From Saprospiraceae bacterium (GTDB taxonomy: Bacteria; Bacteroidota; Bacteroidia; Chitinophagales; Saprospiraceae): a stretch of 64,000 nt of DNA. The stretch lies in the NCBI GenBank assembly GCA_016706365.1, contig JADJJU010000002.1, forward strand, positions 388,007 to 452,006, given 5' to 3'. The notes below the pieces were generated by a model, which worked only from the letters and a program-made list of their open reading frames with translations, did no database searches and was not told the DNA's origin. This document shows, in pieces, positions 33,975-45,817 of this stretch (its first letter is position 1; every line of letters begins with the position of its first letter). The position numbers were made by a program, and so were the translations under genes.

Positions 33975-36900
33975 ATGATCAACATGATGAACAATACACT
34001 CAATAAGCTAAACCCCTACTCGCAGAGTGCCTGCGCAACGCGCATTTTCCCAGTGCTTGCTCCGGCCTTTCTGAAAGGCATAGGGATGCTGCTGCTTTTG
34101 ATGGTGGCAGGGATCCCGAAAAGCTTTGCCCAGGATTTTCTTTGGGCAAAAAGTATGGGGGGCACTCTCACTGAAATTGGCCTTGGCAACGCCGTGGATG
34201 GTAGCGGCAACGTTTACACCACGGGATATTTCGAGGGCACTGCAGATTTTGATCCGGGCGCCGGGACGGCCAACTTGACAAGTGCGGGTAGTTCGGATAT
34301 CTTTGTTTCGAAGCTGGACGCAAACGGCAATTTTCTCTGGGCAAAAAGCATGGGGGGCACTTCATTTGATGCTGGCTATGGCATCGCCGTGGATGGCAGC
34401 GGCAACGTCTACACCATTGGATATTTCGGGGGTACTGTAGATTTCGATCCCGGCGCCGGAACGTCCAACTTGACCAGTGCAGGAATTGATGATATCTATG
34501 TTTCGAAGCTGGATGCAAACGGCAATTTTCTCTGGATTAAAAGCATGGGGGGCTCTGCCGCTGATAATGGCTATAGCATCGCCTTGGATGGCAGCGGCAA
34601 CGTGTACACCACTGGATATTTCCGGGTCACCGTAGATTTTGATCCCGGCGCCGGGACGGCCAACTTGATAAGTGCGGGAAGTACGGATATCTTTGTTTCG
34701 AAGCTGGACGCAAACGGCAATTTTCTCTGGGCTAAAAGCATGGGGGGGGGCACTGGAGATGATATTGGCATTGAGATAGCGATAGATGGTAGCGGCAACG
34801 TGTACACCACGGGATATTTCGCAGGCACCGTAGATTTTGATCCCGGCGCGGGGACGGCCAACTTGACCAGTGCGGGAAGTGCTGATATCTTTGTTTCGAA
34901 GCTGGATGCAAACGGCAATTTTCTCTGGGCAAAAAGCATGGGGGGCACCTCATTTGATAATGGCAATTGCATCGCCGCGGATGGCAGTGGCAAGGTTTAC
35001 TCCACGGGATATTTCCAGGGCACCGCAGATTTTGATCCCGGTACCGGAACGGCCAACTTGACAAGTGCGGGAGATGGGGATATCTTTGTTTCTAAGCTGG
35101 ATGCAAACGGCAATTTTCTTTGGGCTAAAAGCATGGGGGGCTCTGCCACTGATAATAGCTATGGCAGCGCCGCGGATGGCAGCGGCAACGTGTACACCAC
35201 GGGATATTTCGCGGGCACCGTAGATTTTGATCCCGGCGCCGGGACGGCCAACTTGACAAGTGGGGGAGTTCAGGATATCTTTGTTTCGAAGCTGGACGCA
35301 AACGGCAATTTTCTCTGGGCAAAAAGTATGGGGGGCACTGCCTCTGATATTGGCTATAGCATCGCCGTGGATGGCAGCGACAACGTATACACCACTGGAT
35401 ATTTCGGGGGTACTGTAGATTTCGATCCCGGCGCCGGAACGGCCAGCTTGACCAGTGCTGGAGGTCTGGATATCTTTGTTTCGAAGCTGGGGCAAGACCT
35501 TGTGGTTTGCCCTACCATCACTGCTCCCTCCGTCACCCAACCCACCTGCGCCATCCCCACAGGTACCATCGTGGTGAATGCCACCGGCAGCGGGGCGCTG
35601 GAGTACAGCATCAACAACGGCAGCACCTGGCAAAGCAACAATACTTACGGCGGGCAAGCCCCGGGGAATTACAACATCAAAGTTCGCCTGCAAGCCAACC
35701 CGACTTGTGAGGCCACCTACGGAAGCAACCCCGTAGTGCTGAACTCACCCTTCACAGCCTCTACCACCACCGACATCTGGACGGGCTGCGTATCTACCAA
35801 CTGGGCCACACCCGGCAACTGGGCGGATGGCAGCGTGCCTACCGCTGCGGATGATGCGACGATACCCAATGTGGCCAATGACCCTGTCATCATGGGCAGC
35901 ACGGCGGCGCTTGCCAGGTCGGTGCTGGTGCAGGCTGGGGCCATGCTTACTATCAACGCGATGGGGAGCTTGACGATCAATAACTCGGCTGTCCATGGCC
36001 TGGATAACTATGGCACAGTGGACAACAGCGGTGACATTATTGTGGGAAACACAACTGCTTTTGGTAATAATAATGGTGTTTTTCAACGCAGTGGCGCCCT
36101 ATTTAGCAATAATGCAGGGGCGAGTCTGACCATTAATGCTGCTTACATCGGTATTCTTAATGCAGGTACAACTAACAATACAGGTACCATTGTAATTGGG
36201 AATATTTCCTCATTGATCCATGATGGTATTCAAAATGGCGGCATATTCAATAACAATATCGGGGTACTATCAATATCAACCGTACAGGGGGATTTGGCGG
36301 TGTTAACAATAGCGGTACGTTCACCAACGCAGGTGGCATCACCATAGGTGATGTAGCCATATCCAGTCAAGATGCCTTAGAAAATTATGGCACTTTTATA
36401 AACGCCGCCACCGGTGAAATTTCGGTTGATAGGGGGGCCAATGGTATTTGGCATATTGTTGGTACCTTTCAAAATAGTGGAAAAATCACCGTAGGTTCTA
36501 TTGCCAATACTGGAACGGGTATTCTAAGTTTAGTTCCATTCACTAATAATGCAGGGGCAGAAATCCACATAGACCGGGCGGGTAGCGGCATAGTCAGTAC
36601 CAACGCATTTACCAATGCCGGTTTGATTCGAATGGGAGAAAATGCGCCCTTGACGGGAAGTGGTATTGCCAACGTACAAGGAGTTAATGCGGTGTTCAAC
36701 AACAATGCAGGAGGCGACATCAGTATCAAACAAACTGCCGTGAATGGCGTAATGAATGAGGCCAACTCCACCTTCAACAACAACGCCTGCGCCACGCTCA
36801 GCATCTTCGACAACCTCAACAATAGCGGTACGTTCACCAACGCGGGCTTGTTTACGGTAAATACGACTCAAGCACATACCAATTCAGTCCTCACCAACAA

Positions 36901-39900
36901 CGGTATTATCGAATATCCGCAGGGCAACCCCATTCCGAATGTAACGAACAATGAGATCATCATTGCGCCCACAACGGCCAATGCCTGCGATGTTATCAGT
37001 CCTGCTTTCATTCTGGGCAGCCCGGTGGATTTCACCATAATGGGCATTTTTACCGATGAGGCCGCAACGATGTCGGCAGGTACTTATGTCACCGCTACCA
37101 ATACCTTTACGCCCACAACCCTTCTAGTGGATGGCGTTCGCACTTATTATGTAAAAGTAATGGACGGCATTGGCGCTTGTACCCGCATCATCCCTTGGCA
37201 ATTGACAACGGAGGACTGTTGTCCAGCAACCGGCGCTATATGGTATGTCAATGCCGCAGCAGCGCCCGGCGACAACGGCGCATCCTGGGATTGTGCGTTT
37301 CAGGATTTGCAACTCGCCCTCGCTGCCGCCAGTTCGGGCCACCAGATTTGGGTGGCAGCAGGATCCTATAAACCTACCTCCGGTACCGACCGGAATATTT
37401 CCTTCGTGATGAAAAACGGCGTGGCTATTTACGGCGGCTTCCCGAACTCGGGCAACCCCGGCTTTGGCGACCGCAACCCCGACCCTGCCACCAATAGCAC
37501 CGTGCTAAGCGGCGATATTGGCACCGTTGCCGCAAACGACAACTCCTACCACGTTATTTTTAACAACTTCAGCTCCGGAAGCCCGCTCATCAGCACGGCA
37601 GTTATAGATGGTTTCACCATCACGGGTGGCTATGCAAATGGCACTGCGCAGCATACCAGTGGGGCGGGTATGTACAACGTGTATGCTTCCCCAACGGTGA
37701 GCAATTGTACGTTCTCTAATAACACAATTATTAGTAATAATATTGATTTTGCCTGGGGTGGGGGTATGTATAATTCCAACTCTTCGCCTGCCCTTACTGA
37801 TTGTACTTTTTCAGGTAATTATGGAAGGGCGCCAGCCAGTATCTTGAGAGCAGGTGGTATTGGAATGTACAATATAGCGTCTTCGCCAACCATTAGCAAT
37901 TGTACTTTTATTAACAATTCCGCGGAGAACAAAGATTATTCCTACGGAGGAGGGTTATACAACATCAACGCCTCGCCGGTAATAAGCGGATGTAGCTTTT
38001 TAGATAATAGAACGACATTCGGGTCAGGCATATACAACAGCAACTCTCCTCTCAGTATAAACGACTGTACTTTCACCAACAATCAGATTTTTACCTATCC
38101 GGGTGGGGTTAATGGCTCTGCCATTAATACAAGTGGCTCGACGGGTACGGTGTCGAATTGCAGCTTTTTGAACAACACTAGCGTAGGTGCTATTGGTATA
38201 CTAGATGGTTCGGTCTTTGAGATAACAGATTGCTCTTTTATCGGCAACAATTATGGAATAGCATGTCAAGGTGCAGCTCCGATAGTTTCCAACTGCCTGT
38301 TTATAGGAAATATTTACGGTGGAATCATTAACTGGGTCGGAGGCGTCAGCTCTCCGCTTATCACTAACTGTACATTCTCAGAAAACCCGGGTTCAGTTCT
38401 TGGCTCAATAAGTAACTATGGCTTATCAACCCCAACACTAATAAACTGCATAATTTGGGGTGACGGAAAATCGGTTTATAATCAAAGCACCGGGGTTATA
38501 TCTATTTCATACTCAATCGTAAAGCAAGCAAGCGGAGTTTTTCCTGGTATGGGGAATCTCAACGTAGATCCACTCTTTGTCAGCGTGACGGATTTTCGCC
38601 TGCAAGCCTGCTCTCCTGCCATAAATACCGGCAGCAATGCTGCCGTGCCAATGGGCGTCACAACCGACCTCGATGGCAACCCACGCTTCTTCAACAGCGG
38701 TGTAGTGGATATGGGAGCGTACGAGTTCCAGGCTGCGATTCCTTGCCTCACTTGCCCCACCGGCAATACGCTCTATGTGTCCGCAGAAGCCACCGGTGCA
38801 AACAACGGTACTTCCTGGGCCAACGCCTACACCGACCTACAAAACGCACTCAACAGCACCTGCCCCGACATCACCCAAATCTGGGTGGCAGCAGGCACCT
38901 ACAAACCGACGAGCGATACCAACCGCTTCTTTGCTTTCAATATGAAGAATGGCGTGGAAATCCTCGGTGGCTTCCCCAACTCTGGGGACCCTGGCCTTGG
39001 CGACCGCGATTGGGCGACACACATTACTTCGTTGAGTGGAGAAATCGGAGCACCGGGCATGGCTGACAATAGCGTCAGCGTCATTTACAATATCAACATC
39101 GACAATACCGCTGTGCTCGATGGTTTCCATGTCCTGTACGGCAACAATACTGCCGGCAATTTGCGCGGAGGCGGTATAAACAATGATAATAATTCCTCGC
39201 CGACCATTCGGAACTGCACCTTTATGTCTAATTTTTCGAGTTATGGTGGCGCGGTTTACAATTTTACGAACTGTGCGCCTGTGTTCACGAACTGCGCATT
39301 TCTTGGAAATCAATCAGGGGACTGGGGTGGAGCCTGTTTTTCAGAATCTTCGTCCATGGTTACCTTCATTAATTGTTCGTTTTCAGGAAACATGGGCCTC
39401 CCAGGCGTTATTTACAGCAATGGAATGCCAGCGGTCATCAAAAACTGCATTATATGGGGCAACGGCACGCAAGCAATTGCGGGGCTGGCAACGATAAACA
39501 ACTCCATCATTCAAGGGAGCTATACAGGCACGGGCAACTTGGATTTCGACCCGCTTTTTGTCTCACAGCCACCCGTTGGCCTCGGCACAGTGGGCAATTT
39601 GCGTTTACAAATTTGCTCGCCTGCCATTGACGCAGGCAACGACAGCGACGCGCCTGCAAATGACCTCGATGCAAATCCACGCTTCAATGCCCTCCCGGGC
39701 GGCAGTATTGCTGATATGGGAGCTTATGAATTGCAGACTGCGGCTACGCCGACGGTCGCCATTTGCCAGTCATCCGTGGATGCTGTCCTCGACAATATGG
39801 GCCAGGCGACCGTCCTTGCAACGGCCCTTAACAATGGTTCTACGGGTTGTTCGCCGCTCGTTTTTTCCATAAATGGACAATCGTCGGTCAGTTTTAATTG

Positions 39901-42583
39901 CAGCCAAGCGGGCAACCAAACCGTCACTTTAACAGCCACTTATATCAATAGGACATCCACCTGCATCACAACTGTAAATGTGATTGACAACACTGCTCCG
40001 AGCATCACTTGTCCTGCAACCCAAACTTTAGTGCTGGGCGCAAGCTGCACGGCAACGCTGCCCAACTATACGACCTTAGCCACAGCAGGTGACAACTGCG
40101 GGGTACAAGGCGTAGCGCAATCGCCGATAGCGGGAACCACAGTTTCCGGCGCAGGTAATATAATGGTAACGCTCACCGTCACGGATATCAACGGCCTGAC
40201 CAACACTTGCAGCTTCACAGTAAGCAAGGTGGACAACACGCCACCGAGCATCACTTGTCCTTCCACGCAAACTTTGGTGCTGGGCGCAAGCTGCACGGCC
40301 ACACTGCCCAACTACGCGACCTTAGCTACACCAGGTGACAACTGCGGGGTGCAAAGCGTAACGCAATCGCCGATAGCGGGAACCACAGTTTCCGGCGCAG
40401 GTAATATGACAGTAACGCTCACTGCCACTGATTTCAACGGCCTAACCAATACTTGCAGCTTCACAGTAAGCAAGGTGGACAACACTGCTCCAAGCATCAC
40501 TTGTCCTGCCACGCAAACTTTAGTGCTGGGCGCAAGCTGCACGGCAACGCTGCCCAACTACACGACCTTAGCTACAACGGGCGATAACTGCAGCGTGCAA
40601 GGCGTAACGCAATCGCCGGCAGTTGGAACCACAGTTTCCGGCGCAGGTAATATGATGGTAACGCTCACCGTCACGGATATCAACGGCCTGACCAACACTT
40701 GCAGCTTCACAGTAAGCAAGGTGGACAACACTGCTCCGAGCATCACTTGTCCTGCAACCCAAACTTTAGTGCTGGGCGCAAGCTGCACGGCAACGCTGCC
40801 CAACTATACGACCTTAGCCACAGCAGGTGACAACTGCGGGGTACAAGGCGTAACGCAATCGCCCATAGCAGGAACCACAGTTTCTGCCCCAGGTAATATG
40901 ATGGTAACTTTAACCGTCACCGACATCAACGGCCTGACCAACACTTGCAGCTTCACGGTAATCAAGGTGGACAACACTGCTCCAAGCATCACTTGTCCGG
41001 CCACGCAAACTTTAGTGCTGGGCGCAAGCTGCACGGCCACACTGCCCAACTACGCGACCTTAGCTACACCAGGTGACAACTGCGGGGTGCAAGGCGTAAC
41101 GCAATCGCCGATAGCTGGAACCACAGTTTCTGCCCCAGGTAATATGATGGTAACGCTCACTGTCACGGATATCAACGGGCTGACCAACACTTGCAGCTTC
41201 ACGGTAATCAAGGTGGACAACACGCCTCCGAGCATCACTTGTCCTGCCACGCAAACTTTAGTGCTGGGCGCAAGCTGCACGGCAACGCTGGCAAACTACA
41301 TGACCTTAGCCACAGCAGGTGACAACTGCGGCGTACAGGGAGTAACCCAGTCTCCGGCAGCGGGAACCACAGTTTCCGGCGCAGGTAATATGACTGTGTC
41401 GCTCACTGTAACAGATGCGAATGGATTGTTGAGTACTTGCAGCTTTTTAGTTGTGAAAGCGGACAATACGCTTCCGATGCTCAGCTGCTTCAACCAAACT
41501 ATCATCTTCAATGGTGAACCGAGTATAGCACTCGACCCGGTTGACCTGGTAGATGCTACAGACAACTGCGGCATACAAAGTATAAGCCTATCTCCTAACA
41601 GCATCTCCAGCAGCCAAGTTGGTCAGATAATCCCTGTACTTGTGACCGTCACAGATGTGAATGGTAATTCTGCCACTTGTACCAGTCAAATCACAGTGAG
41701 CGGATTGCCTCCGGGATGGAGCCAAAACATTAATGGTGTCGCTTGTGCAAATGGAAACAATATAGCATACAACGCATCTACTGAGGTTTGGACTGCTACC
41801 AGCACTAATTGCTTTTATGGATCTCCTTTCAATTCAGATGGAATGGCATTTGCACAAAGAACTTTATGTGGCAATGGCAGTATCACGGCTCAGGTAACAG
41901 GAATAACTGGTACCTCACTTGGCTGGGCCGGTGTGGTCATGCGTGAAAGCAATGCAGCAGGAGCTAAAAAAGCCCAATTGACAACAAACATGTCCGGGAA
42001 TCAAAGTCGCAGAGAATTCCGTGTGACAACAAATGGATCTGCATTTCCCCAGCAATTTTTATCCCTGAACAGGTTCTGGCTAAGAGTTGTGAGGTCAGGG
42101 AATCAATTTACTTTGTTCAATTCACCCAATGGAACACAGTGGTATCTTGTCGGATCTCAAACAATTACAATGGGTAGCTGTATCGAGATTGGACTGGTTG
42201 CCACAAATTATAGCCAGAATAGTACAGTGATAGCAACTTTTGATAACGTATCCTATACAGGCAGTGGTCCGGCACCAAGTTCTACACTTCCGGAGCTTGG
42301 ACTGCTCAGAGAGAATGAACAGTATAAGCCAGATTTCAAAATCTATCCCAATCCTACCTCAGGAGAATTGAATATCGACCTGCAGGAATACCTTGGTAAA
42401 AAAGTACGGATTGAACTGTACAGCCTTGAAAATAAGCTGATAAAATTAATCGGGATAGATGAAGTTTTGCAAAATACCGAATCCATGTTTCTGGACAGAT
42501 ATGCCGCAGGAATGTATTTTGTCAAATTGAAATCTGCAGGATTGCCGGATGTGACGAAGAAAGTAGTACTGACTAAAAGTTAA
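33975..42583 (+). CDS. Giant T9SS-exported protein: SBBP propeller, beta-helices, HYR array (2869 aa, one frameshift)
   Basis: Two ORFs form one gene. At 36261-36264 a G4 run should be G5; adding one G restores NIGGTINI NRTGGFGG and gives exactly 2870 codons. Order: signal sequence (KGIGMLLLLMVAGIPKSFAQ), seven SBBP-type repeats (FLWAKSMGG, GNVYTTGYF, VDFDPGAGTANLTSAG), and a SprB-like domain near 35.5 kb. A GC-rich beta-helix region (TINNSA, NNSGTFTNAG) is followed by two PMP/parallel beta-helix units, each starting with a WANAYTDLQNAL-type motif and containing many SNCTFSNN turns. Six HYR domains, the HYR-like/concanavalin-like cassette and a sorting domain finish it. It is the largest protein here. 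A role as filamentous surface adhesin is inferred from architecture only. The frameshift is probably a sequencing indel. Confidence 0.82.
34133..35490 (+). repeat. Seven SBBP-type repeats (about 64 aa each)
   Basis: FLWAKSMGG...DGSGNVYTTGYF...DFDPGAGTANLTSAG...DIFVSKLDANGN occurs seven times, matching the SBBP (beta-propeller) family. DNA identity between copies is high. Confidence 0.9.
39985..41475 (+). repeat. HYR repeat array 2 (246-bp unit, six copies)
   Basis: Same 82-residue unit as array 1 (DNTAPSITCPATQTLVLGAS ... NGLTNTCSFTVSKV). Period 246 bp. Variants such as VSAPGNMMVTL occur in both arrays. Confidence 0.92.
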
Positions 42584-42624
42584 TTTCAGAGTCCTATTTA
42601 ATGAATATCTGAATGTGTAAATCG

Positions 42625-42655
42625 AGAAGGTCATCTAATATTAGGTGGCCTTCTT
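42625..42655 (+). terminator. Terminator-like hairpin
   Basis: AGAAGGTCATCTAA and TTAGGTGGCCTTCT form a long stem with two mismatches just after the 33975-42583 gene. The T run is short. Confidence 0.6.
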
Positions 42656-42760
42656 AACGTTTAATTCAAACTAATTTAAATAAAAATCTTACCGGAAAAC
42701 AATTAGATAAAGCTACCTCCTGTATTGCCTCCAAATTGCGTTATTTTGTCGTAACAATGT

Positions 42761-44974
42761 TTGTTGAATCAAAATCTACTCATTTTGAGCGCTACTATTT
42801 TTCTGCTTACTCCACCATTTACCCAGCTCAATACCCCTTATCCGGCTACATCTTACTTGAAAGGATTCCTGAATACAAAAGGAATCAGTTGTTTTCATGC
42901 TGACCTTGGAATAGAAGTAATCCTGAAGATATTTTCCAAAAAAGGACTAACAGAAATGTTTGAACTGGTTCAGAAGCAGAGCGCAGCAAAATCCAAAAAT
43001 GCCCGGCGAATAATTGCGATGAAAGATCAGTATATTCAGATAGTCGTAGCTGTCGTTTCATTTTTGCAAGGTAAAAACCCAACACTCGCCCACTTGATCT
43101 GTCAGGATGAATTCTTACCTGAAGCAAGTCGTTTTTCCCAATTGGATGATTTGGAGTGGGCTTTTGGAAGCATGGGAATCCAGGATAAAGCAAAACATCT
43201 GTCCACTTTGTTTTTGGAGGATCTGTCAGATTTGATTCAGGAATGTTTGGATCCACATTTTGGTTTCAGTCGATATGCTGAGCGTCTTGGCAGATCAGCC
43301 AATTCTTTTGACGAATTGTATGAAGCGTTGCAGCAACCTAATTCGTTTGTAGATCAATTTCTGGAATCATTACTTAGCATACACATTGAAACAGTTCAAC
43401 CTAAATTAGTAGGTATTTCTGTTCCGTTTCCGGGCAATCTGTTTAGTGCCTTTCGATGCGCACAATGGATAAAAAATAATCACCCACATATCAGGATAGC
43501 TATGGGTGGAGGTTTTCCAAATACAGAACTACGATCTCTGTCAGAACCCAGGGTGTTTGAATTTTTTGACTTCATCACACTGGATGACGGAGAGGCCCCA
43601 ATTGAGCATTTAATAGAGCATGTGGAAGGAAAAAGACCGGTTGAGATGTTGAAGCGAACATTTGCATTAACAGACGGACGAGTAGAATATTTCAATTTTA
43701 GTCTAAGTAAGGACTATCCGCAAGCAGAGGTAGGCACTCCGGACTACAGTGATTTATTACTGAATCAATATATTTCGGTCCTGGAAATTGCCAACCCCAT
43801 GCACAGATTGTGGAGTGATGGAAGATGGAATAAACTCACTATGGCCCATGGATGCTATTGGGGCAAATGCACTTTTTGTGATATTTCTTTGGATTATATC
43901 AAAGTCTATGAGCCTATTGCTGCAGGAATCTTATGTGACAGGATAGAAACTTTGATCGCACAAACAGGTGAAAATGGTTTCCACTTTGTCGATGAAGCAG
44001 CGCCACCGGCACTCATGAGAGCTTTGGCTTTGGAGATCATAAAGCGGAAACTTGTCATTTCGTGGTGGACTAATATTCGATTTGAGAAGAGTTTTAGTGC
44101 AGATTTATGCAGATTACTGAAAGCCTCCGGTTGCATTGCTGTCTCAGGGGGATTGGAAGTGGCATCTGACCGATTACTTCAACTGATAGACAAGGGAGTA
44201 ACTGTAGCGCAAGTGGCAAGAGTCACAAGAAATTTTACTGATGTAGGAATTTTGGTGCATGCTTATCTTATGTATGGATTCCCAACTCAGACGGAGCAGG
44301 AGACAATTGATTCGCTTGAAATGGTCAGACAGCTATTTGCAGCTGGATGTATACAGTCCGGATTCTGGCATCAGTTTGCCATGACTGCGCACGCTCCTGT
44401 CGGTATAAATCCTGAAAAATTTGGCGCTGTTTGCAAAAATGAGACTATCGGCACTTTTGCCAATAATGATCTGATACATGAAGACCCTACAGGCGCAGAT
44501 CATGAGCTGTATAGTTTTGGACTGAAAAAATCATTGTTCAATTTCATGCATGGTATAGGTCTGGATTACCCGGCTCAGAGCTGGTTTGAATTTGATGTTT
44601 CGCCTCCAAGTGTGGAATCGGATTATATAGAATCAACTCTCGATGATGAGGAATTAGTTTCAGTAAAGCCAAGTACAAAACTCTCCTGGATAGGTCCTTT
44701 GCCTGAAATCAAAAAGTCAAAGAAGGAAATGGACCCAAACAAAGTCAAGCTTTCATTTCAGTTAAAAAAGGGAGAATTCAAATTGCAATTGGATATTTCA
44801 GAAGCAAAATGGCTGACAGAAATTCTACCTTTAATGGCAGCAAGTTCCGGAAATACCCTTACCTATGATGAGTTGAAAAAAAGTTATGAATCATCCGGAA
44901 TGCAGGATTTTGGCTTATTCTGGCATGCAACGATGATGTATGATTTGAGGGATTGTGGCTTGCTGATATTGTGA
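42761..44974 (+). CDS. B12-binding-type radical SAM protein (737 aa)
   Basis: A radical SAM enzyme of unknown reaction. The N-terminal part (FLLTPPFTQLNTPYPATSYL) and LVGISVPFPGN...IAMGGGFPNTE (about 210-290) resemble cobalamin-binding-domain radical SAM proteins. The Fe-S cluster motif is GCYWGKCTFC at about residues 364-373; as written its cysteines are spaced CX4CX2C, a variant of the usual CX3CX2C. VSGGLEVASDRLL and LMYGFPTQTEQE are typical radical SAM core strands. The start is uncertain: the frame opens at TTG 42761 and the nearby ATG at 42757 is out of frame. A frameshift near the 5' end cannot be excluded. It stands alone, downstream of the giant gene and its hairpin. Confidence 0.8.
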   Translation: MLNQNLLILSATIFLLTPPFTQLNTPYPATSYLKGFLNTKGISCFHADLGIEVILKIFSKKGLTEMFELVQKQSAAKSKNARRIIAMKDQYIQIVVAVVSFLQGKNPTLAHLICQDEFLPEASRFSQLDDLEWAFGSMGIQDKAKHLSTLFLEDLSDLIQECLDPHFGFSRYAERLGRSANSFDELYEALQQPNSFVDQFLESLLSIHIETVQPKLVGISVPFPGNLFSAFRCAQWIKNNHPHIRIAMGGGFPNTELRSLSEPRVFEFFDFITLDDGEAPIEHLIEHVEGKRPVEMLKRTFALTDGRVEYFNFSLSKDYPQAEVGTPDYSDLLLNQYISVLEIANPMHRLWSDGRWNKLTMAHGCYWGKCTFCDISLDYIKVYEPIAAGILCDRIETLIAQTGENGFHFVDEAAPPALMRALALEIIKRKLVISWWTNIRFEKSFSADLCRLLKASGCIAVSGGLEVASDRLLQLIDKGVTVAQVARVTRNFTDVGILVHAYLMYGFPTQTEQETIDSLEMVRQLFAAGCIQSGFWHQFAMTAHAPVGINPEKFGAVCKNETIGTFANNDLIHEDPTGADHELYSFGLKKSLFNFMHGIGLDYPAQSWFEFDVSPPSVESDYIESTLDDEELVSVKPSTKLSWIGPLPEIKKSKKEMDPNKVKLSFQLKKGEFKLQLDISEAKWLTEILPLMAASSGNTLTYDELKKSYESSGMQDFGLFWHATMMYDLRDCGLLIL

Positions 44975-45041
44975 TGGGTGTTTTTCATCCTAACTTTTGG
45001 GCAAAATATTCTCCAACATTATTCCGGAAAATAAATACTCA

Positions 45042-45049
45042 TAGCTTTG
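45042..45049 (+). promoter_or_regulatory. Possible -7 box with near-leaderless start
   Basis: TAGCTTTG fits the Bacteroidota -7 consensus TAnnTTTG and ends five bases before the ATG at 45054. If used, the transcript would start at or just after the start codon region. No matching TTTG lies 19-21 nt upstream, so support is weak. Confidence 0.3.
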
Positions 45050-45053
45050 CCCC

Positions 45054-45746
45054 ATGCTTGAAGTCCTTTACGAAGACGAATATATCATTGCAATAAATAA
45101 ACCGCCGGGTATTCTCGTCCATAAGACCTGGATCAGCGAGGACAAGGTTTTTTTGCTGCAGATGTTGCGCGATCAGGTGGGTTATAGACCATATACAATT
45201 CACCGATTGGACCGGGGAACATCCGGTGTCATTTTATTTGCCAAGTCAACAGAATTATCAGGTGTGTTTTCTGAGCTTTTTATGGAGCACAAAATGGAAA
45301 AGAAATATTTGGCTATAGTCCGGGGCTGGCTTCCGGCTGAAGACATTATCGACTATCCTGTATCGGATCCAGAAAGTGGTAAACATGAAAAACTGGAAGC
45401 CATTACTCCATACAAATGCCTGGCTAAATCAGAGATCAATGCTGCCATTGGTCTTAAGTATAAAACTGCCCGATTTTCCCTTATTGAAGCGAACCCGTCA
45501 ACCGGCAGGAGGCATCAAATCCGAAAACATTTTGCTCATATCGACCACCCCATCATTGGTGATAAGCGACATGGGGATGTCAAACACAATACTTACTTTC
45601 GGGATCTTTTTGAGATCAACCGAATGTGTCTTCACGCTTCAAGCCTGCATTTCGTACACCCGGTTACACAGGAAGACCTTTACATATCTGCAGACCACGA
45701 TGATTATTTTGAACGTGCTCTGGAAATCACGAATTTGCATTTGTAA
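45054..45746 (+). CDS. truC: RluA-family pseudouridine synthase, TruC-like (230 aa)
   Basis: Converts a uridine in RNA to pseudouridine; the closest subgroup appears to be TruC, which modifies U65 of tRNA. Seen directly: INKPPGILVHKT near residue 15, the catalytic motif HRLDRGTSG (about 50-58, Asp is the nucleophile), and STGRRHQIRKHFAH and HPIIGDKRHG, all characteristic of the RluA superfamily. Length (230 aa) fits TruC, with no S4 domain. ATG start at 45054. The exact tRNA target is inference. Confidence 0.85.
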   Translation: MLEVLYEDEYIIAINKPPGILVHKTWISEDKVFLLQMLRDQVGYRPYTIHRLDRGTSGVILFAKSTELSGVFSELFMEHKMEKKYLAIVRGWLPAEDIIDYPVSDPESGKHEKLEAITPYKCLAKSEINAAIGLKYKTARFSLIEANPSTGRRHQIRKHFAHIDHPIIGDKRHGDVKHNTYFRDLFEINRMCLHASSLHFVHPVTQEDLYISADHDDYFERALEITNLHL

Positions 45747-45817
45747 GTGAATTAGACCGTCTGATATTTTAAGTTAAGTATATTAGCTGTTGTGACTAAA
45801 TTTCAAAAAGTAGCCTT

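Noticed and set aside
15340..36264. Programmed ribosomal frameshifting in the giant genes
   Set aside because: The sites are different runs (C3, T2, G4, T5), lack a common slippery heptamer or a downstream pseudoknot, and also occur in ordinary household genes.
42757..42760. ATG just upstream of the radical SAM frame
   Set aside because: It opens a different frame (MFVESKSTHF...) that does not match the family; kept only as a hint of a possible indel.
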